The notes: generated by a model not told the origin, from the sequence alone. A stretch of DNA of 64,000 bases from Bacillota bacterium (GCA_023437715.1 JAEZFK010000004.1:1-64000), one strand, 5' to 3'. Positions 34,778 through 43,158 are shown, counted from the first letter of the stretch. Numbers and translations are program-made.

Positions 34778-35536
34778 TTACTTTTCCTCCTTCTTGCCGA
34801 TGATTGCGAGGAATATTTCCTCCAATGTGGGCTGTTTTTCCACATACTCCACTTTCGCAGGCGGGAACAGCTTTTTCAGTTCATCAAGGGTGCCGTTGGC
34901 GATAATTTTCCCTTCATGCAGAATGGCGATTCGATCCGCAAGCTGCTCGGCTTCCTCCAAATATTGCGTGGTCAGAAACACCGTTGTGCCATTATCAGCA
35001 AGCTCTTTTACAGTATTCCAGACCTCGATGCGTCCTTGGGGGTCAAGCCCGGTGGTCGGCTCGTCGAGAAAGATAATCTGCGGCTTTCCTACAAGGCTCA
35101 TGGCAATGTCCAGTCTGCGGCGCATACCGCCCGAATAGGTGGAAACCCTGCGGCCGGCGGCTTCGGTCAGGCTGAAGCGTTTCAGCAAATCTTCAGCTGC
35201 TTGATGGGGATTGGCAAGGTGCCGCAGCCTGGCGATCATGATGAGATTTTCCCGCCCTGTTAAAATCTCGTCCACGGCAGCGAATTGCCCTGTCAGGCTG
35301 ATGGACTGGCGCACATAGTCGGGCTTTTCCGCAACGTCAAAGCTGTTCACGAGGGCGGTTCCGCCGTCCTGTTTCAGCAGCGTGGTGAGGATTCTGACAA
35401 TGGTTGTCTTACCCGCACCATTGGAGCCGAGAAGGGCGAAAATATTGCCTTTTTCCACCTCAAACTCAACGCCCTTTAGAACATGAAGTTTTTTGTAGGA
35501 CTTTTGCAGCCCTTTCACCTGAATTGCTTTTTCCAT
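34778..35536 (-). CDS. ABC transporter ATP-binding protein (DrrA-like)
   Basis: A 252-residue ATPase. Walker A is LGSNGAGKTTIVR, the ABC signature is YSGGMRRRLDIAM, Walker B is IIFLDEPTTGLDPQ and the switch His lies after FLTTQYL. It belongs to the DrrA/ABC-2 export group, pairs with the adjoining permease and follows two DUF1048 genes. The permease start abuts its stop codon, so the subunits are coupled. Confidence 0.94.
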   Translation of the reverse strand: MEKAIQVKGLQKSYKKLHVLKGVEFEVEKGNIFALLGSNGAGKTTIVRILTTLLKQDGGTALVNSFDVAEKPDYVRQSISLTGQFAAVDEILTGRENLIMIARLRHLANPHQAAEDLLKRFSLTEAAGRRVSTYSGGMRRRLDIAMSLVGKPQIIFLDEPTTGLDPQGRIEVWNTVKELADNGTTVFLTTQYLEEAEQLADRIAILHEGKIIANGTLDELKKLFPPAKVEYVEKQPTLEEIFLAIIGKKEEK

Positions 35537-35551
35537 TCCGATATCCCTCTT

Positions 35552-35902
35552 TTACTTTGTTTTATCCGTATACTTTTTTACGGCCTTGTAAACGTCCCGG
35601 TCAACAGATTCCTGATAGATGTCAGCGTAAGTTTTTGAATCTTTAACCAGTTCGTCGCAGAACGCCGCTGCGTCACTGCCTATCACCTCGAGAACGCCTT
35701 TCCCCGAGGCCGCGCCCTCCTCAAAAAGATCGACAATTCCCGAGAGCAGACCCGTTTCTTCGGTCAGCTGGGCAGGGCCGACCTTAAAGAGATATTTTTG
35801 AATCTCTTTATAAACAATCTGATAATCCTGGGGAAGTGCTTTGACACGCGCCACATGTGCCCGCCACTCTTTTTTGCCTTCAATGATATCTTGTATTCTC
35901 AT
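35552..35902 (-). CDS. DUF1048-family protein (second copy)
   Basis: A 116-residue helical protein of the DUF1048 family, which is usually encoded beside PadR regulators and ABC exporters. RIQDIIEGKKEWRAHVARVK and ALPQDYQIVYKEIQKYLF correspond to the same positions in the neighbouring copy at 35912-36259 (YHE-like DYQEAWEKISLNLW), so the two are paralogues from a tandem duplication. No catalytic motif is seen. The role is unknown; a link to the exporter or its regulation is inferred from the gene order. Confidence 0.8.
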   Translation of the reverse strand: MRIQDIIEGKKEWRAHVARVKALPQDYQIVYKEIQKYLFKVGPAQLTEETGLLSGIVDLFEEGAASGKGVLEVIGSDAAAFCDELVKDSKTYADIYQESVDRDVYKAVKKYTDKTK

Positions 35903-35911
35903 TTTAACCTC

Positions 35912-36259
35912 CTATTTACCTAACTTTTTAGCTATATTGTTGTTGAGCTGCCTGCGCCACTTGTCGCGATAAGTCTTTGCCCCTTCTTCGCCGGCCAACG
36001 CTGAACAGAAGCCTTTGATATCGTCACCCAAAACCTCCTGAACACTCTGGCCGTCCGCTGCCGATTCTTCGAGCAGGCCAAGTACTCCGTCAAGAATCGG
36101 CATGAGGTTACGGCCGGTGAAATCTGAGTGCGGCCAAAGATTCAAACTGATTTTTTCCCATGCCTCCTGATAATCAGCCGGCAGCTTTTTGACCCGCAAA
36201 TCAAAGGCTTTCAATTCTTTAGTCATATCGTTTCCTGTAATCCGATCCCAAAAGTTCAT
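35912..36259 (-). CDS. DUF1048-family protein (first copy)
   Basis: A 115-residue helical protein of the DUF1048 family. KELKAFDLRVKKLPADYQEAW and the end KTYRDKWRRQLNNNIAKKL align with the paralogue nine bases downstream. Its ATG overlaps the stop of the PadR gene as TAATG, so it is coupled to the regulator. Function unknown. Confidence 0.82.
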   Translation of the reverse strand: MNFWDRITGNDMTKELKAFDLRVKKLPADYQEAWEKISLNLWPHSDFTGRNLMPILDGVLGLLEESAADGQSVQEVLGDDIKGFCSALAGEEGAKTYRDKWRRQLNNNIAKKLGK

Positions 36260-36585
36260 TATTTCTTCTCCTTTAACTCGTTAAGTTTTGATGATACGAA
36301 TTCCCATTTTTCCCAGAACTTCCCCAGTTCCTCACGTCCCGCATCGTTGAGCACAAAAAATTTTCGCGGCGGCCCCATGTCGGAGGGCTTCTTGGTGATC
36401 TCCACCAACTTACCTTTTTCAAGCCGTATCAGGATGGTATACACCGTTCCCTCCACAACATCTGTGAAGCCAAGGGCGTTCAGCTGCCGCGTGATTTCGT
36501 AGCCGTAGGTTTCTTTGCGGCTTATAATTTCAAGGACGCAGCCCTCAAGCACCCCTTTGAGCATCTCTGTTAAGTTTTCCAACAC
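36259..36585 (-). CDS. PadR-family transcriptional regulator
   Basis: A 108-residue winged-helix repressor. LEGCVLEIISRKETYGYEITRQL, the conserved YGYE motif, and VVEGTVYTILIRLEKGKLVEI with the wing region identify PadR. It starts at a GTG (36585) four bases from AGGAGG. Family members repress neighbouring exporter genes until a drug or phenolic compound binds. The promoter upstream carries a perfect 9-bp inverted repeat over the -10 box, a probable autoregulatory operator. It heads an operon with two DUF1048 genes and an ABC exporter. Confidence 0.92.
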   Translation of the reverse strand: MLENLTEMLKGVLEGCVLEIISRKETYGYEITRQLNALGFTDVVEGTVYTILIRLEKGKLVEITKKPSDMGPPRKFFVLNDAGREELGKFWEKWEFVSSKLNELKEKK

Positions 36586-36620
36586 AATCCCTCCTTTACT
36601 ATTTTGTATGACTTGTATTA

Positions 36621-36652
36621 AGTGTTACTGACTACTGCTATATAGTAACACT
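36621..36652 (-). promoter_or_regulatory. Operator of the PadR operon (perfect 9-bp inverted repeat)
   Basis: AGTGTTACT (36621-36629) and AGTAACACT (36644-36652) are exact reverse complements with a 14-base spacer. The repeat covers the predicted -10 box, so a bound PadR dimer would block transcription. Confidence 0.65.
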
Positions 36653-36670
36653 AAATAGTCGATTTATCAA
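36642..36670 (-). promoter_or_regulatory. Promoter of the PadR/DUF1048/ABC operon
   Basis: On the minus strand TTGATA (36665-36670) and TACTAT (36642-36647) are 17 bases apart, with the start about 50 bases before the PadR GTG. Confidence 0.65.
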
Positions 36671-36843
36671 TAGCAATTAACTTGAAAATAAATCCATTTA
36701 AAATGTAAGGAACTAAACATCATACGCGAAACCCCAATATCGGCTGTACTTCCACGCCCTGTACTCATCAAAAATCGGATACAGTATTATTAAGTGTTGA
36801 TGTTGCAGCGATTAGATAAACTGATTTTGGCACAAAAAAAGAA

Positions 36844-36874
36844 CCTTGACTGGCTTTAAAAACCAGCTTCAAGG
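36844..36874 (-). terminator. Terminator of the UbiD/DUF554 unit
   Basis: CCTTGACTGG and its partner in CCAGCTTCAAGG form a stem; read on the minus strand it ends in TTCTTTTTTT, so it terminates after the DUF554 gene. It is clearly related to the hairpin at 13307-13355. Apart from this and the promoter region, 36671-36843 shows nothing else. Confidence 0.8.
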
Positions 36875-36891
36875 CTCATTCTTTATACTCT

Positions 36892-37620
36892 TTAAAGCAA
36901 AGGCAAAATGCAGTTGACCCACAGCCAGCTAAGAGGCATGACCAGCACCATGGCCGGTATCATATCCGCTATGGGGAATTCTTTCAGCTTCGTCATGCGA
37001 AAGCCGGTAGCCAGCATGAGGAAGCCTCCGCAGGCCTTAAAATCCAGGATCATTTCCGGCGTGGTCAGGGGATATATGAATTTTGCCCCTAAAAACAGCA
37101 GGAAGAAAATGATGAACTGAGGGACGGCTATGACAGATACCACCAGACCCAGATTGCAGGCAAAAATCGCCGCGGTGAAGAAATCCAGGATGGACTTGGA
37201 AATCAGGATAGTGCTGTCACCGGTCATTCCGGAGTCCAGGGAACCGTATATTCCTGTGCCGCTGGCGCAGAACAATACGATTACGGTTACAAGGGTTGAA
37301 ATGAATTCTTCATGGGATATCTGGGAGCCCTGGCCCTGAAACAGGGCCGCTATGGGCTTTTGCATCTGGACGGCTCCCCGGTTGATCCACTTGCCCAGAT
37401 GCAGGGCAAGGCCGATTCCGGTTCCGATAACAACGGCAAATATTACTGCGGGCATGTATTTCATCAATCCGATGGAGCTGATTCCCATTCCCATGGAACA
37501 GACTCCAAACACCAGGGTTAAATTTGCTTTAAATTCTGCGGTCAGTTTTTTTCCGGCCAACGCTCCCACAATTCCGCCGAAAACAACGGACAGTGCGTTG
37601 ATAATTACTCCTACGGGCAT
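36892..37620 (-). CDS. DUF554 family membrane protein
   Basis: A 242-residue integral membrane protein with about seven hydrophobic segments. The N-terminal MPVGVIINALSVVFGGIVGA and GSLDSGMTGDSTILISKSILDF are characteristic of the DUF554 (YdfK/YqgA) family, a transporter-like group of unknown function. It lies 20 bases after the UbiD gene, so it is probably part of the same operon and may move a substrate or product of the decarboxylase; this is an inference. Confidence 0.88.
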   Translation of the reverse strand: MPVGVIINALSVVFGGIVGALAGKKLTAEFKANLTLVFGVCSMGMGISSIGLMKYMPAVIFAVVIGTGIGLALHLGKWINRGAVQMQKPIAALFQGQGSQISHEEFISTLVTVIVLFCASGTGIYGSLDSGMTGDSTILISKSILDFFTAAIFACNLGLVVSVIAVPQFIIFFLLFLGAKFIYPLTTPEMILDFKACGGFLMLATGFRMTKLKEFPIADMIPAMVLVMPLSWLWVNCILPLL

Positions 37621-37640
37621 TGTTTTTCTCTCCTGTTTTC

Positions 37641-39122
37641 TTATTCGTATAAATCAGGAAGCCATTTTTTAGGATCGACCTCCATAAATTTGGCTCGTTC
37701 AAAGCGTGATTTCTGGTCAAAGGGCACCGTGCAGTCAAAGATCGCCTTGCAGGCAACGCCTCTTGCCCGGATGCTGCCGGAATACTCCGGCTGGTTGGAC
37801 GGATCTAAGGGATGGCACTGAACTCCCGGAATGGGCACCATATCCAGATTTGCCTGGAAGCGGGTGGTCATGGCCCACATGACATCCTTCATATCAAAGC
37901 AGTCCACATCCTCATCCACCAGGAATACATGCTTTAATTCCGCAAAGGCGCTGAAAGCCAGCAGTGCCGCCTGTCTCTGACGTCCTTCATCGGAGGGAAC
38001 AGACTTTTTAAACTGCATGACCGCAACATACTTTCCGCCGCCGGAGGAAGCACAGTATACATTTTGAAGCCTTCCGGGCATTGCCTTCTCCACCATTGCA
38101 AGAATGCTGGCTTCTGTTGGGATGCCTGCCATGGAAACGTGCTCCTCGCTGGGCCCGATACAGGTCTGCATAATGGGATTTTTCCTTGTTGTGACTGCTT
38201 TTACTTTTATGACCGGAAGCTCCGGGTTGGCAGGGCCGCAGTATCCGGGGAATTCGGGCATTGCCTTTCCCGTATTGGAATTGATGTCCTCACGGATTCT
38301 TCTGCCGGGCAGAATCTCTCCTTCGATGACGTATTCTGCATTGGCAATGGCTCTTTCCTTTATTGTCAGACATTTTACCAGCTCCACCGGCTCCTTGCGG
38401 ATGGCTCCTGCTGCCTGAAGCTCATCATAGCCCAGAGGGGTTGTGGGCGGCTCAAAGCAGGAAGCGATTTCTATGGCAGGATCTACGCCGATGCTGATGG
38501 AAATGGGAAGGGCTTCTCCCCTGGCTTCTGCCAATTCCCTGAAATATCCGATATGGCGTGCGCCCGGCTGTAAGAAGATGGATATTTCATCCTCTGACTG
38601 GAAGCACATGCGGTGGATGGTAACGTCGGACTCCCCGGTTTCCGGATTGGAAGCGTAGCACATTCCAAGGGTTATGTAGGGGCCTGCGTCCTCCAGGGTA
38701 TTGGTGGGAGCGGGGACCAGCTTTCTGATATCAAAGCCCGGCTCCGAAGCCAGATATACGACCTCCTGGCATTTGGCCTGTTCATTGGGAATTGTCACCG
38801 GGGGAATTGGATTGGCAACGGATTCCTTTAATAAAAATCCCAGCCTCTTGGGATCGCAGTCCAGCAAATGGCCCACTCTTGTACGGCTGGCAAGAAGCCC
38901 GATGGCAACTCTTGCTCCTTCATGGCCCTTGATGTTGTTAAATATCATGGCAGGCCCTTCCTTCGTGGGGCGCATGACGGTTCCGCCGGCGCCTACATGA
39001 CGGTATACACCGGATAATTCCCCCATAGGATCCACTTCCACATCGGTTTCCACAAGCTGGCCCGGTATGGATCTCAGCAATTCCAGGGCTGAACGTAAAT
39101 CACTTACCTTTTTCTCAGACAT
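37641..39122 (-). CDS. UbiD-family decarboxylase
   Basis: A 493-residue prenylated-FMN-dependent decarboxylase. MSEKKVSDLRSALELLRSIPG, the ARVAIGLLASRTRVGHLL segment and YVIEGEILPGRRIREDIN with its Arg and Glu residues agree with the UbiD active-site region. The family reversibly removes carboxyl groups from aromatic and other unsaturated acids. The clustered UbiX-like and LpdD-like genes suggest a phenolic acid decarboxylase like gallate decarboxylase LpdC, but the exact substrate cannot be read. It follows the LpdD-like gene with a 46-base gap. Confidence 0.92.
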   Translation of the reverse strand: MSEKKVSDLRSALELLRSIPGQLVETDVEVDPMGELSGVYRHVGAGGTVMRPTKEGPAMIFNNIKGHEGARVAIGLLASRTRVGHLLDCDPKRLGFLLKESVANPIPPVTIPNEQAKCQEVVYLASEPGFDIRKLVPAPTNTLEDAGPYITLGMCYASNPETGESDVTIHRMCFQSEDEISIFLQPGARHIGYFRELAEARGEALPISISIGVDPAIEIASCFEPPTTPLGYDELQAAGAIRKEPVELVKCLTIKERAIANAEYVIEGEILPGRRIREDINSNTGKAMPEFPGYCGPANPELPVIKVKAVTTRKNPIMQTCIGPSEEHVSMAGIPTEASILAMVEKAMPGRLQNVYCASSGGGKYVAVMQFKKSVPSDEGRQRQAALLAFSAFAELKHVFLVDEDVDCFDMKDVMWAMTTRFQANLDMVPIPGVQCHPLDPSNQPEYSGSIRARGVACKAIFDCTVPFDQKSRFERAKFMEVDPKKWLPDLYE

Positions 39123-39168
39123 TTCTTCTTCCTTCTTTCTTTTTTATGTAGTAAAATCCAAAGCCGGT

Positions 39169-39519
39169 TTACGGTTTTAGATTTTCCATAATCTCTTCCA
39201 GCATTTCATGGGTCTGGCGGACGATTTCTTCTATCATGGGGACTGTTGCATTGTCGTAATGGATGCCGCAGACCACAGTGACCGGAAGACCCCTGATTTG
39301 GGACAGGGCCTTTGCATAGCTGTTTCCTATCACATAATCCTTATGGCCAGGCAAGCTTATGGAGCTGACTTCCTCTCCGTTCTTATAGATGCTTACGGAG
39401 CCCACATGAGGCAGACAGCCGCCGGTAAGCAGAATATGGATATCCTCCGGCATTATCGTCACCCATGCGCTTATATCATGGCCGTACAGCTTTCGGGTAA
39501 TCTGAAACCGGTCTGTCAC
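39169..39519 (-). CDS. LpdD-like prenylated-flavin chaperone
   Basis: A 116-residue protein starting at GTG 39519, with GGGAGG seven bases upstream; an ATG seven codons earlier has no ribosome binding site. The start overlaps the UbiX stop as GTGA. Residues include WVTIMPEDIHILLTGGCLPHVGSV and VVCGIHYDNATV. Both placement between UbiX and UbiD and this pattern match the small LpdD-like subunit family, proposed to help deliver prenylated FMN to the decarboxylase. The family name is from memory, so the assignment is likely rather than certain. Confidence 0.65.
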   Translation of the reverse strand: MTDRFQITRKLYGHDISAWVTIMPEDIHILLTGGCLPHVGSVSIYKNGEEVSSISLPGHKDYVIGNSYAKALSQIRGLPVTVVCGIHYDNATVPMIEEIVRQTHEMLEEIMENLKP

Positions 39520-40085
39520 TGGTTTCCCTCCCATCTGCAAAAGCCCTGGCCCTCTATGTCAAACTGGTCCAGAATCTTTCCTACGATATGCTTCACACAG
39601 GCGGAAAGGCTGTCCGGCCTGTTATAAAAGCTCATGACCGCAGGAAGGATCACAGCTCCCATGGTGCTTAATTTATACATGTTTTCCAGGTGAATGGTGG
39701 AAAAGGGACATTCCCTTACACACATGACCAGCTTCCGCCGCTCCTTTAGCATCACATCCGCGGCCCGCAAAAGAAGGTTGTCGCTGTAGCCGCAGGCAAT
39801 TCCGGCCACGGTCTTCATGCTGCAGGGCAGGATGATCATGCCCTTTGTTTTAAAGCTTCCGCTTGCAATGGCGGCTCCGATGTTCTGGCTGTCGTAAACC
39901 ACATCAGCCAGGGCGCGCAAATCATCCAGAGTATACTCCGTCTCCTGGTCCAGGGTCATTTCCGCCGCCCTGGTATAAACCAGATGAGTTTCCACTGTCC
40001 CCAGCTCTTTTAATTGCTTCAAAAGCTCAACAGCCATCTCCATTCCCGAAGCCCCGCTGACACCGATCACCATTCTGTCCATCAT
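39516..40085 (-). CDS. UbiX-family flavin prenyltransferase
   Basis: A 189-residue enzyme that attaches a dimethylallyl group to FMN and makes the cofactor for UbiD. MVIGVSGASGMEMAVELLK is the FMN-binding start; ILPCSMKTVAGIACGYSDNLLLRAADV and RECPFSTIHLENM are the UbiX signature segments. The start is put at 40085, eight bases from AAGGA; the open frame runs further to 40103. It is the first gene of the UbiX-LpdD-UbiD-DUF554 order and diverges from a LysR-type regulator, whose likely effector is the acid to be decarboxylated. Confidence 0.93.
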   Translation of the reverse strand: MMDRMVIGVSGASGMEMAVELLKQLKELGTVETHLVYTRAAEMTLDQETEYTLDDLRALADVVYDSQNIGAAIASGSFKTKGMIILPCSMKTVAGIACGYSDNLLLRAADVMLKERRKLVMCVRECPFSTIHLENMYKLSTMGAVILPAVMSFYNRPDSLSACVKHIVGKILDQFDIEGQGFCRWEGNQ

Positions 40086-40196
40086 TTCTACGATCCTTCC
40101 CATTGATTTGCTTTCATTTTATCTTTAAGTCTGACTGGAATCAATTCAGCTTTTGTGATATACTATTCCAAAATGGAATGGTTGGAGGATGTTGTT

Positions 40197-41090
40197 ATGA
40201 ATCTGGAGCTTTTAACATATTTTCTGGATTTATCGGAAACCTTGAATTTTACGGAAACCGCGGAAAGGCTTTATACCACCCAGGGAAATGTCTCAAAGCA
40301 CATCTCAGCCCTGGAAAAGGAATTGAACACAGTTTTGCTTTCCAGGGAACACCGGAAAGTGGAGCTTACGAAAGCCGGAAAGGTTCTGATTCCCCACGCC
40401 AGACAGCTTCTCCTGGACTGCCGTGCCATGGAAGCGGCGCTTCTCCCCTACCGCTCCATCCAAAACGCGGTTTTAAAGATCGGCGCCATTCCGGTTATGG
40501 TAAATTACAATGTTATCCGGCTGATTGCGGAATTTCATCAATGCTGTCCGAAAATTCAGATGGAGGTGAATGAGGTGGAAAGCATCCGTCTTCTGGGCGA
40601 TCTGAATGAAGGGAAATATGACATTGCCTATACACGGATTTTTGAATCCCAGGCCGATAAATACGACAAGGTAACGGTGGACCACGACCGCTTTGCGGCA
40701 GTCCTTCCAGTAAACCACGGGCTGGCAGATCAGAAGGTCATTTCCCTTTCTTCCTTAAAAAACGAACGGTTCCTGCAGCTGGATAAGCATACCCGTCTGT
40801 ACGAGCCCTTTCTGCAGCTCTGCCAAAAGGCTGACTTTGAACCTTATATAGACCATACGGGAACCCGTATTGATATTATCCTGGATTTTGTGGCCAATGG
40901 CATGGGCATATCCCTGATGATGGAAAATTCGATTAAGGCATTAGGGCGTTCCGACATTAAAATTATTCCTTTGGATATGACCATTGAAAGTGAGCTGGCA
41001 TTTGTAAAGCGAAAGGGACACCATTCTCCTGCCTTAAATTCATTCTGGAACTTTCTGACGGAGAAGTTCCAATGTGACGGTGCTGTTTAA
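40197..41090 (+). CDS. LysR-family transcriptional regulator
   Basis: A 297-residue regulator. The N-terminal HTH reads FLDLSETLNFTETAERLYTT and NVSKHISALEKEL; the effector domain follows with LKIGAIPVMVNYNVIRLIAEF. GGAGG is eight bases before the ATG at 40197, and the longer frame to 40155 has no such site. It diverges from the UbiX-UbiD operon (112-base shared region) and probably activates it in response to an aromatic acid. Ligand unknown. Confidence 0.92.
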   Translation: MNLELLTYFLDLSETLNFTETAERLYTTQGNVSKHISALEKELNTVLLSREHRKVELTKAGKVLIPHARQLLLDCRAMEAALLPYRSIQNAVLKIGAIPVMVNYNVIRLIAEFHQCCPKIQMEVNEVESIRLLGDLNEGKYDIAYTRIFESQADKYDKVTVDHDRFAAVLPVNHGLADQKVISLSSLKNERFLQLDKHTRLYEPFLQLCQKADFEPYIDHTGTRIDIILDFVANGMGISLMMENSIKALGRSDIKIIPLDMTIESELAFVKRKGHHSPALNSFWNFLTEKFQCDGAV

Positions 41091-41095
41091 GAAAA

Positions 41096-41227
41096 ATGCT
41101 TTCTTTCTGCGGCGGGAAAAAGCCCCATTACCTTCTGGATCTTCTTTTTCATGAGGAAACGGAGCTGGAATCACTCGTTCCCGAAGCGTGGCTGGAACGG
41201 CTGAGCGCTTTTATTGCGGAGCATTAG
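41096..41227 (+). pseudogene. Short frame, possible remnant of a longer gene
   Basis: A 43-residue frame just after the LysR gene ending LESLVPEAWLERLSAFIAEH. It lacks a ribosome binding site and its start is six bases after the LysR stop codon. The sequence looks like a protein C terminus (for instance of a hydrolase), so it may be what is left of a gene after deletion. A terminator follows it. Confidence 0.25.
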
Positions 41228-41233
41228 GAAAAG

Positions 41234-41281
41234 AAAAATGGCATTCAAAAGCTGAATTTCAGCCCTTGGATGCCATTTTCT
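41234..41281. terminator. Bidirectional terminator
   Basis: AAAATGGCATTCAAAAGCTG and its partner CAGCCCTTGGATGCCATTTT form a long imperfect stem flanked by A and T runs on the two sides. It can end both the LysR gene and the converging VOC gene. It resembles the hairpins at 43021 and 54840. Confidence 0.85.
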
Positions 41282-41304
41282 CTTGTATTATATACAGAAC
41301 TTTA

Positions 41305-41670
41305 TCATTGCCTCATTTCTACTAACTGAACCTCATAGCCGTCGGGGTCTTTAATAAAAATAAATCTTGTATTTGGGTTGGGAGAAATCGGGCCGCGGAT
41401 AACGGGTATCTGTTTGCTTTCTAAATACTCCATGGTGCTTTCTAAGGACTCAACCGCAATTCCCACGGAAATGTCGGAATGAAAAGCTTTATCCCCGTCA
41501 TCCCCGCTCTGGAGCAGTTCAACCTTAGGCTGGTTTTCCTCGCCCAGCATGGCTATTTCCACTCCGTTTCCGCTATGCCTGCTGCAGACCGGCATACCCA
41601 GGATACCGTGATAAAAGGAAAGAGAGTCTTCAAGGTTTTTTACATGCAGAGTAACCCAACAAAAATTCAT
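41305..41670 (-). CDS. VOC-superfamily (glyoxalase-like) protein
   Basis: A 121-residue protein with two beta-alpha-beta-beta-beta modules of the vicinal oxygen chelate fold. WVTLHVKNLEDSLSFYHGIL gives the first metal His and FIFIKDPDGYEVQLVE the last Glu; a middle His (HSDISVGIAV) may be the third ligand. It could be a glyoxalase, fosfomycin-resistance or dioxygenase-like enzyme; the sequence does not decide. AGGAGG stands before the ATG. It is a one-gene unit. Confidence 0.85.
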   Translation of the reverse strand: MNFCWVTLHVKNLEDSLSFYHGILGMPVCSRHSGNGVEIAMLGEENQPKVELLQSGDDGDKAFHSDISVGIAVESLESTMEYLESKQIPVIRGPISPNPNTRFIFIKDPDGYEVQLVEMRQ

Positions 41671-41910
41671 AATTATAACCTCCTGATTTATATATTTCTT
41701 TTTATGACTGCCGCAAAAATTACAAGTATGGAAAATACAGGTGCATCCGGCTGTATCTGGTGAAAGAGGTAATCAAAGCCGGCAATCCGAAAACCAATGG
41801 AACCCAAATAATGATGAGCAGTCCTGTTATAAGTATACTCTTTCTTTCTATTTTATCAAGAATATATTGCCTTATCCATAAGGAAAGCTGCTGCCTGAAA
41901 AAAACCTTTT

Positions 41911-42717
41911 TTATTCCTTAAGCCAGTATTCAGACCCGGAATCTGTGCGGTCCAAAAAGCCGTATTCAATTAAAAGTCTTCGGATATATGGAAAATCGTG
42001 ATATACCTTTTTTATCGTATCGTTAATTTCCATTTCACTGTAGCGCTTTCCGGGTAAAAAATGATTGGATATTTCTCGCAGAACCACAATCTTGGCTTTC
42101 TCCCTTGCAGGAAACTGTGTTATTGCACCATTTTTATCAAAATAACTTGATATGATCTTCTTGGATTCTTCTACCGTAACATTGTACCGGTCATCCACCA
42201 TTGTGGCGGTTTTATGAGCGTCGAAAAACTCCGCTGAATTATTTTCTTCTTTCATATTGTTCTCCTTTTTATGAAGCAATTCCATTACAGTTAAAAACAG
42301 CTTTGCCTGCTTTTCATACTCATGAAGCTTAAAACGGTGATTCCTCACGGTAGAACAGGAAATGCCCTTTTGTGCTGCGATTTCTTTATCGGATAAGCCC
42401 TCTGTCATTAATTTTAAGATGGAGTGCTGTATGCTTGACAAACCTAAAAAAGTGGGATTCATATTTATCAGATAATCCAGCATTGATCCATGTTCTTCTT
42501 CCATATGGACTTTGGCCATCTTCCGGGCATCATAAAGATGGCCGCCATGGGAATATATTTCTCCTTTGGTATAGCGGGCGCTGCATATCAGGCAGTAAAT
42601 GGAGTCCCCGTCTTCCCAAAGCCCATCCGCTAATTCAGCTGCTGCTGCCTGCCATAGGGATTTTTTGTTTAATGAATTGTTTATCGAATTGTTCATCTCT
42701 TCAGCGGTATACTGCAT
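41911..42717 (-). CDS. DUF2087-domain transcriptional regulator with Zn-finger-like N terminus
   Basis: A 268-residue protein with three parts. At ~40-75 there is a CLIC...KVHMEEEH arrangement (two Cys then two His) that could bind zinc. At ~95-130 a LuxR-like helix-turn-helix (LMTEGLSDKEIAAQKGISCSTVRNHRFKL). At ~200-265 the DUF2087 domain (IVVLREISNHFLPGKRYSEMEIND, RRLLIEYGFLDRT). DUF2087 proteins are small DNA-binding regulators; no target is apparent. The start has no strong ribosome binding site, and a second ATG seven codons later is possible. The gene has its own promoter at 42835-42863. Confidence 0.78.
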   Translation of the reverse strand: MQYTAEEMNNSINNSLNKKSLWQAAAAELADGLWEDGDSIYCLICSARYTKGEIYSHGGHLYDARKMAKVHMEEEHGSMLDYLINMNPTFLGLSSIQHSILKLMTEGLSDKEIAAQKGISCSTVRNHRFKLHEYEKQAKLFLTVMELLHKKENNMKEENNSAEFFDAHKTATMVDDRYNVTVEESKKIISSYFDKNGAITQFPAREKAKIVVLREISNHFLPGKRYSEMEINDTIKKVYHDFPYIRRLLIEYGFLDRTDSGSEYWLKE

Positions 42718-42834
42718 TTTAATAATGCGTATATTTTTCCTTTCGCTTTATGATCATTTAAATATGGAATTTTATTCTCACCATATGTTAAGAGAAGCCA
42801 GGCAAATAAATTTACTTGCTCTATTAATAATGCA

Positions 42835-42863
42835 ATTATACATCACATTTGAATCAATGTCTA
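42835..42863 (-). promoter_or_regulatory. Promoter of the DUF2087 regulator gene
   Basis: On the minus strand TAGACA (42858-42863) and TATAAT (42835-42840) are 17 bases apart; the start site is about 110 bases before the ATG. The rest of 42864-43020 is AT-rich with no gene seen. Confidence 0.55.
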
Positions 42864-43020
42864 CACATAAACAAACATAATTAAATTTTGTTTATTATTT
42901 AGTCAAATAATAATGCAGCGGAAGAAAAATCTATTTTTATGAACAGATAAGTTCCGGTAATCAGCTTCCATCCCCAATGCTCCGCCGGACAAATATCAAC
43001 GATTAACCCATCAGACATAA

Positions 43021-43078
43021 AAAGGCGGAATTCAAAAGCTGGACATCTGCTCTTAAATTCCGTCTTCTCTTTCATTCT
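43021..43078. terminator. Hairpin terminator copied from the FAH-gene end
   Basis: GCGGAATTCAAAAGCTGG and AAATTCCGTCTTCTC form an imperfect stem with a pyrimidine run. It aligns base for base with the terminator downstream of the hydrolase gene at 54840-54893, and lies upstream of a vestige of that gene's 3' end. Confidence 0.7.
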
Positions 43079-43158
43079 ATTTATACATAAAATAAAAATC
43101 CTCTGTTTCAGCCGTCTTTACGTCGCACAACCGTACTCCTGATGGCCCTGATTCCAGC
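43079..43158 (-). pseudogene. Vestigial 3' end of a fumarylacetoacetate hydrolase gene
   Basis: Sequence from 43079 to 43158 aligns with 54899-54970, and the minus-strand translation near 43130-43158 (GIRAIRSTVV) matches the C-terminal end of the hydrolase (GIGAIKNTVV), with the stop codon lost. It abuts the acetyltransferase stop at 43159. No intact gene is present; this is a leftover of a duplication or rearrangement. Confidence 0.65.

Noticed and set aside
42599..42880. Plus-strand frame overlapping the start of the DUF2087 gene
   Set aside because: It is antisense to the gene and its promoter; the sequence has no protein-like features.
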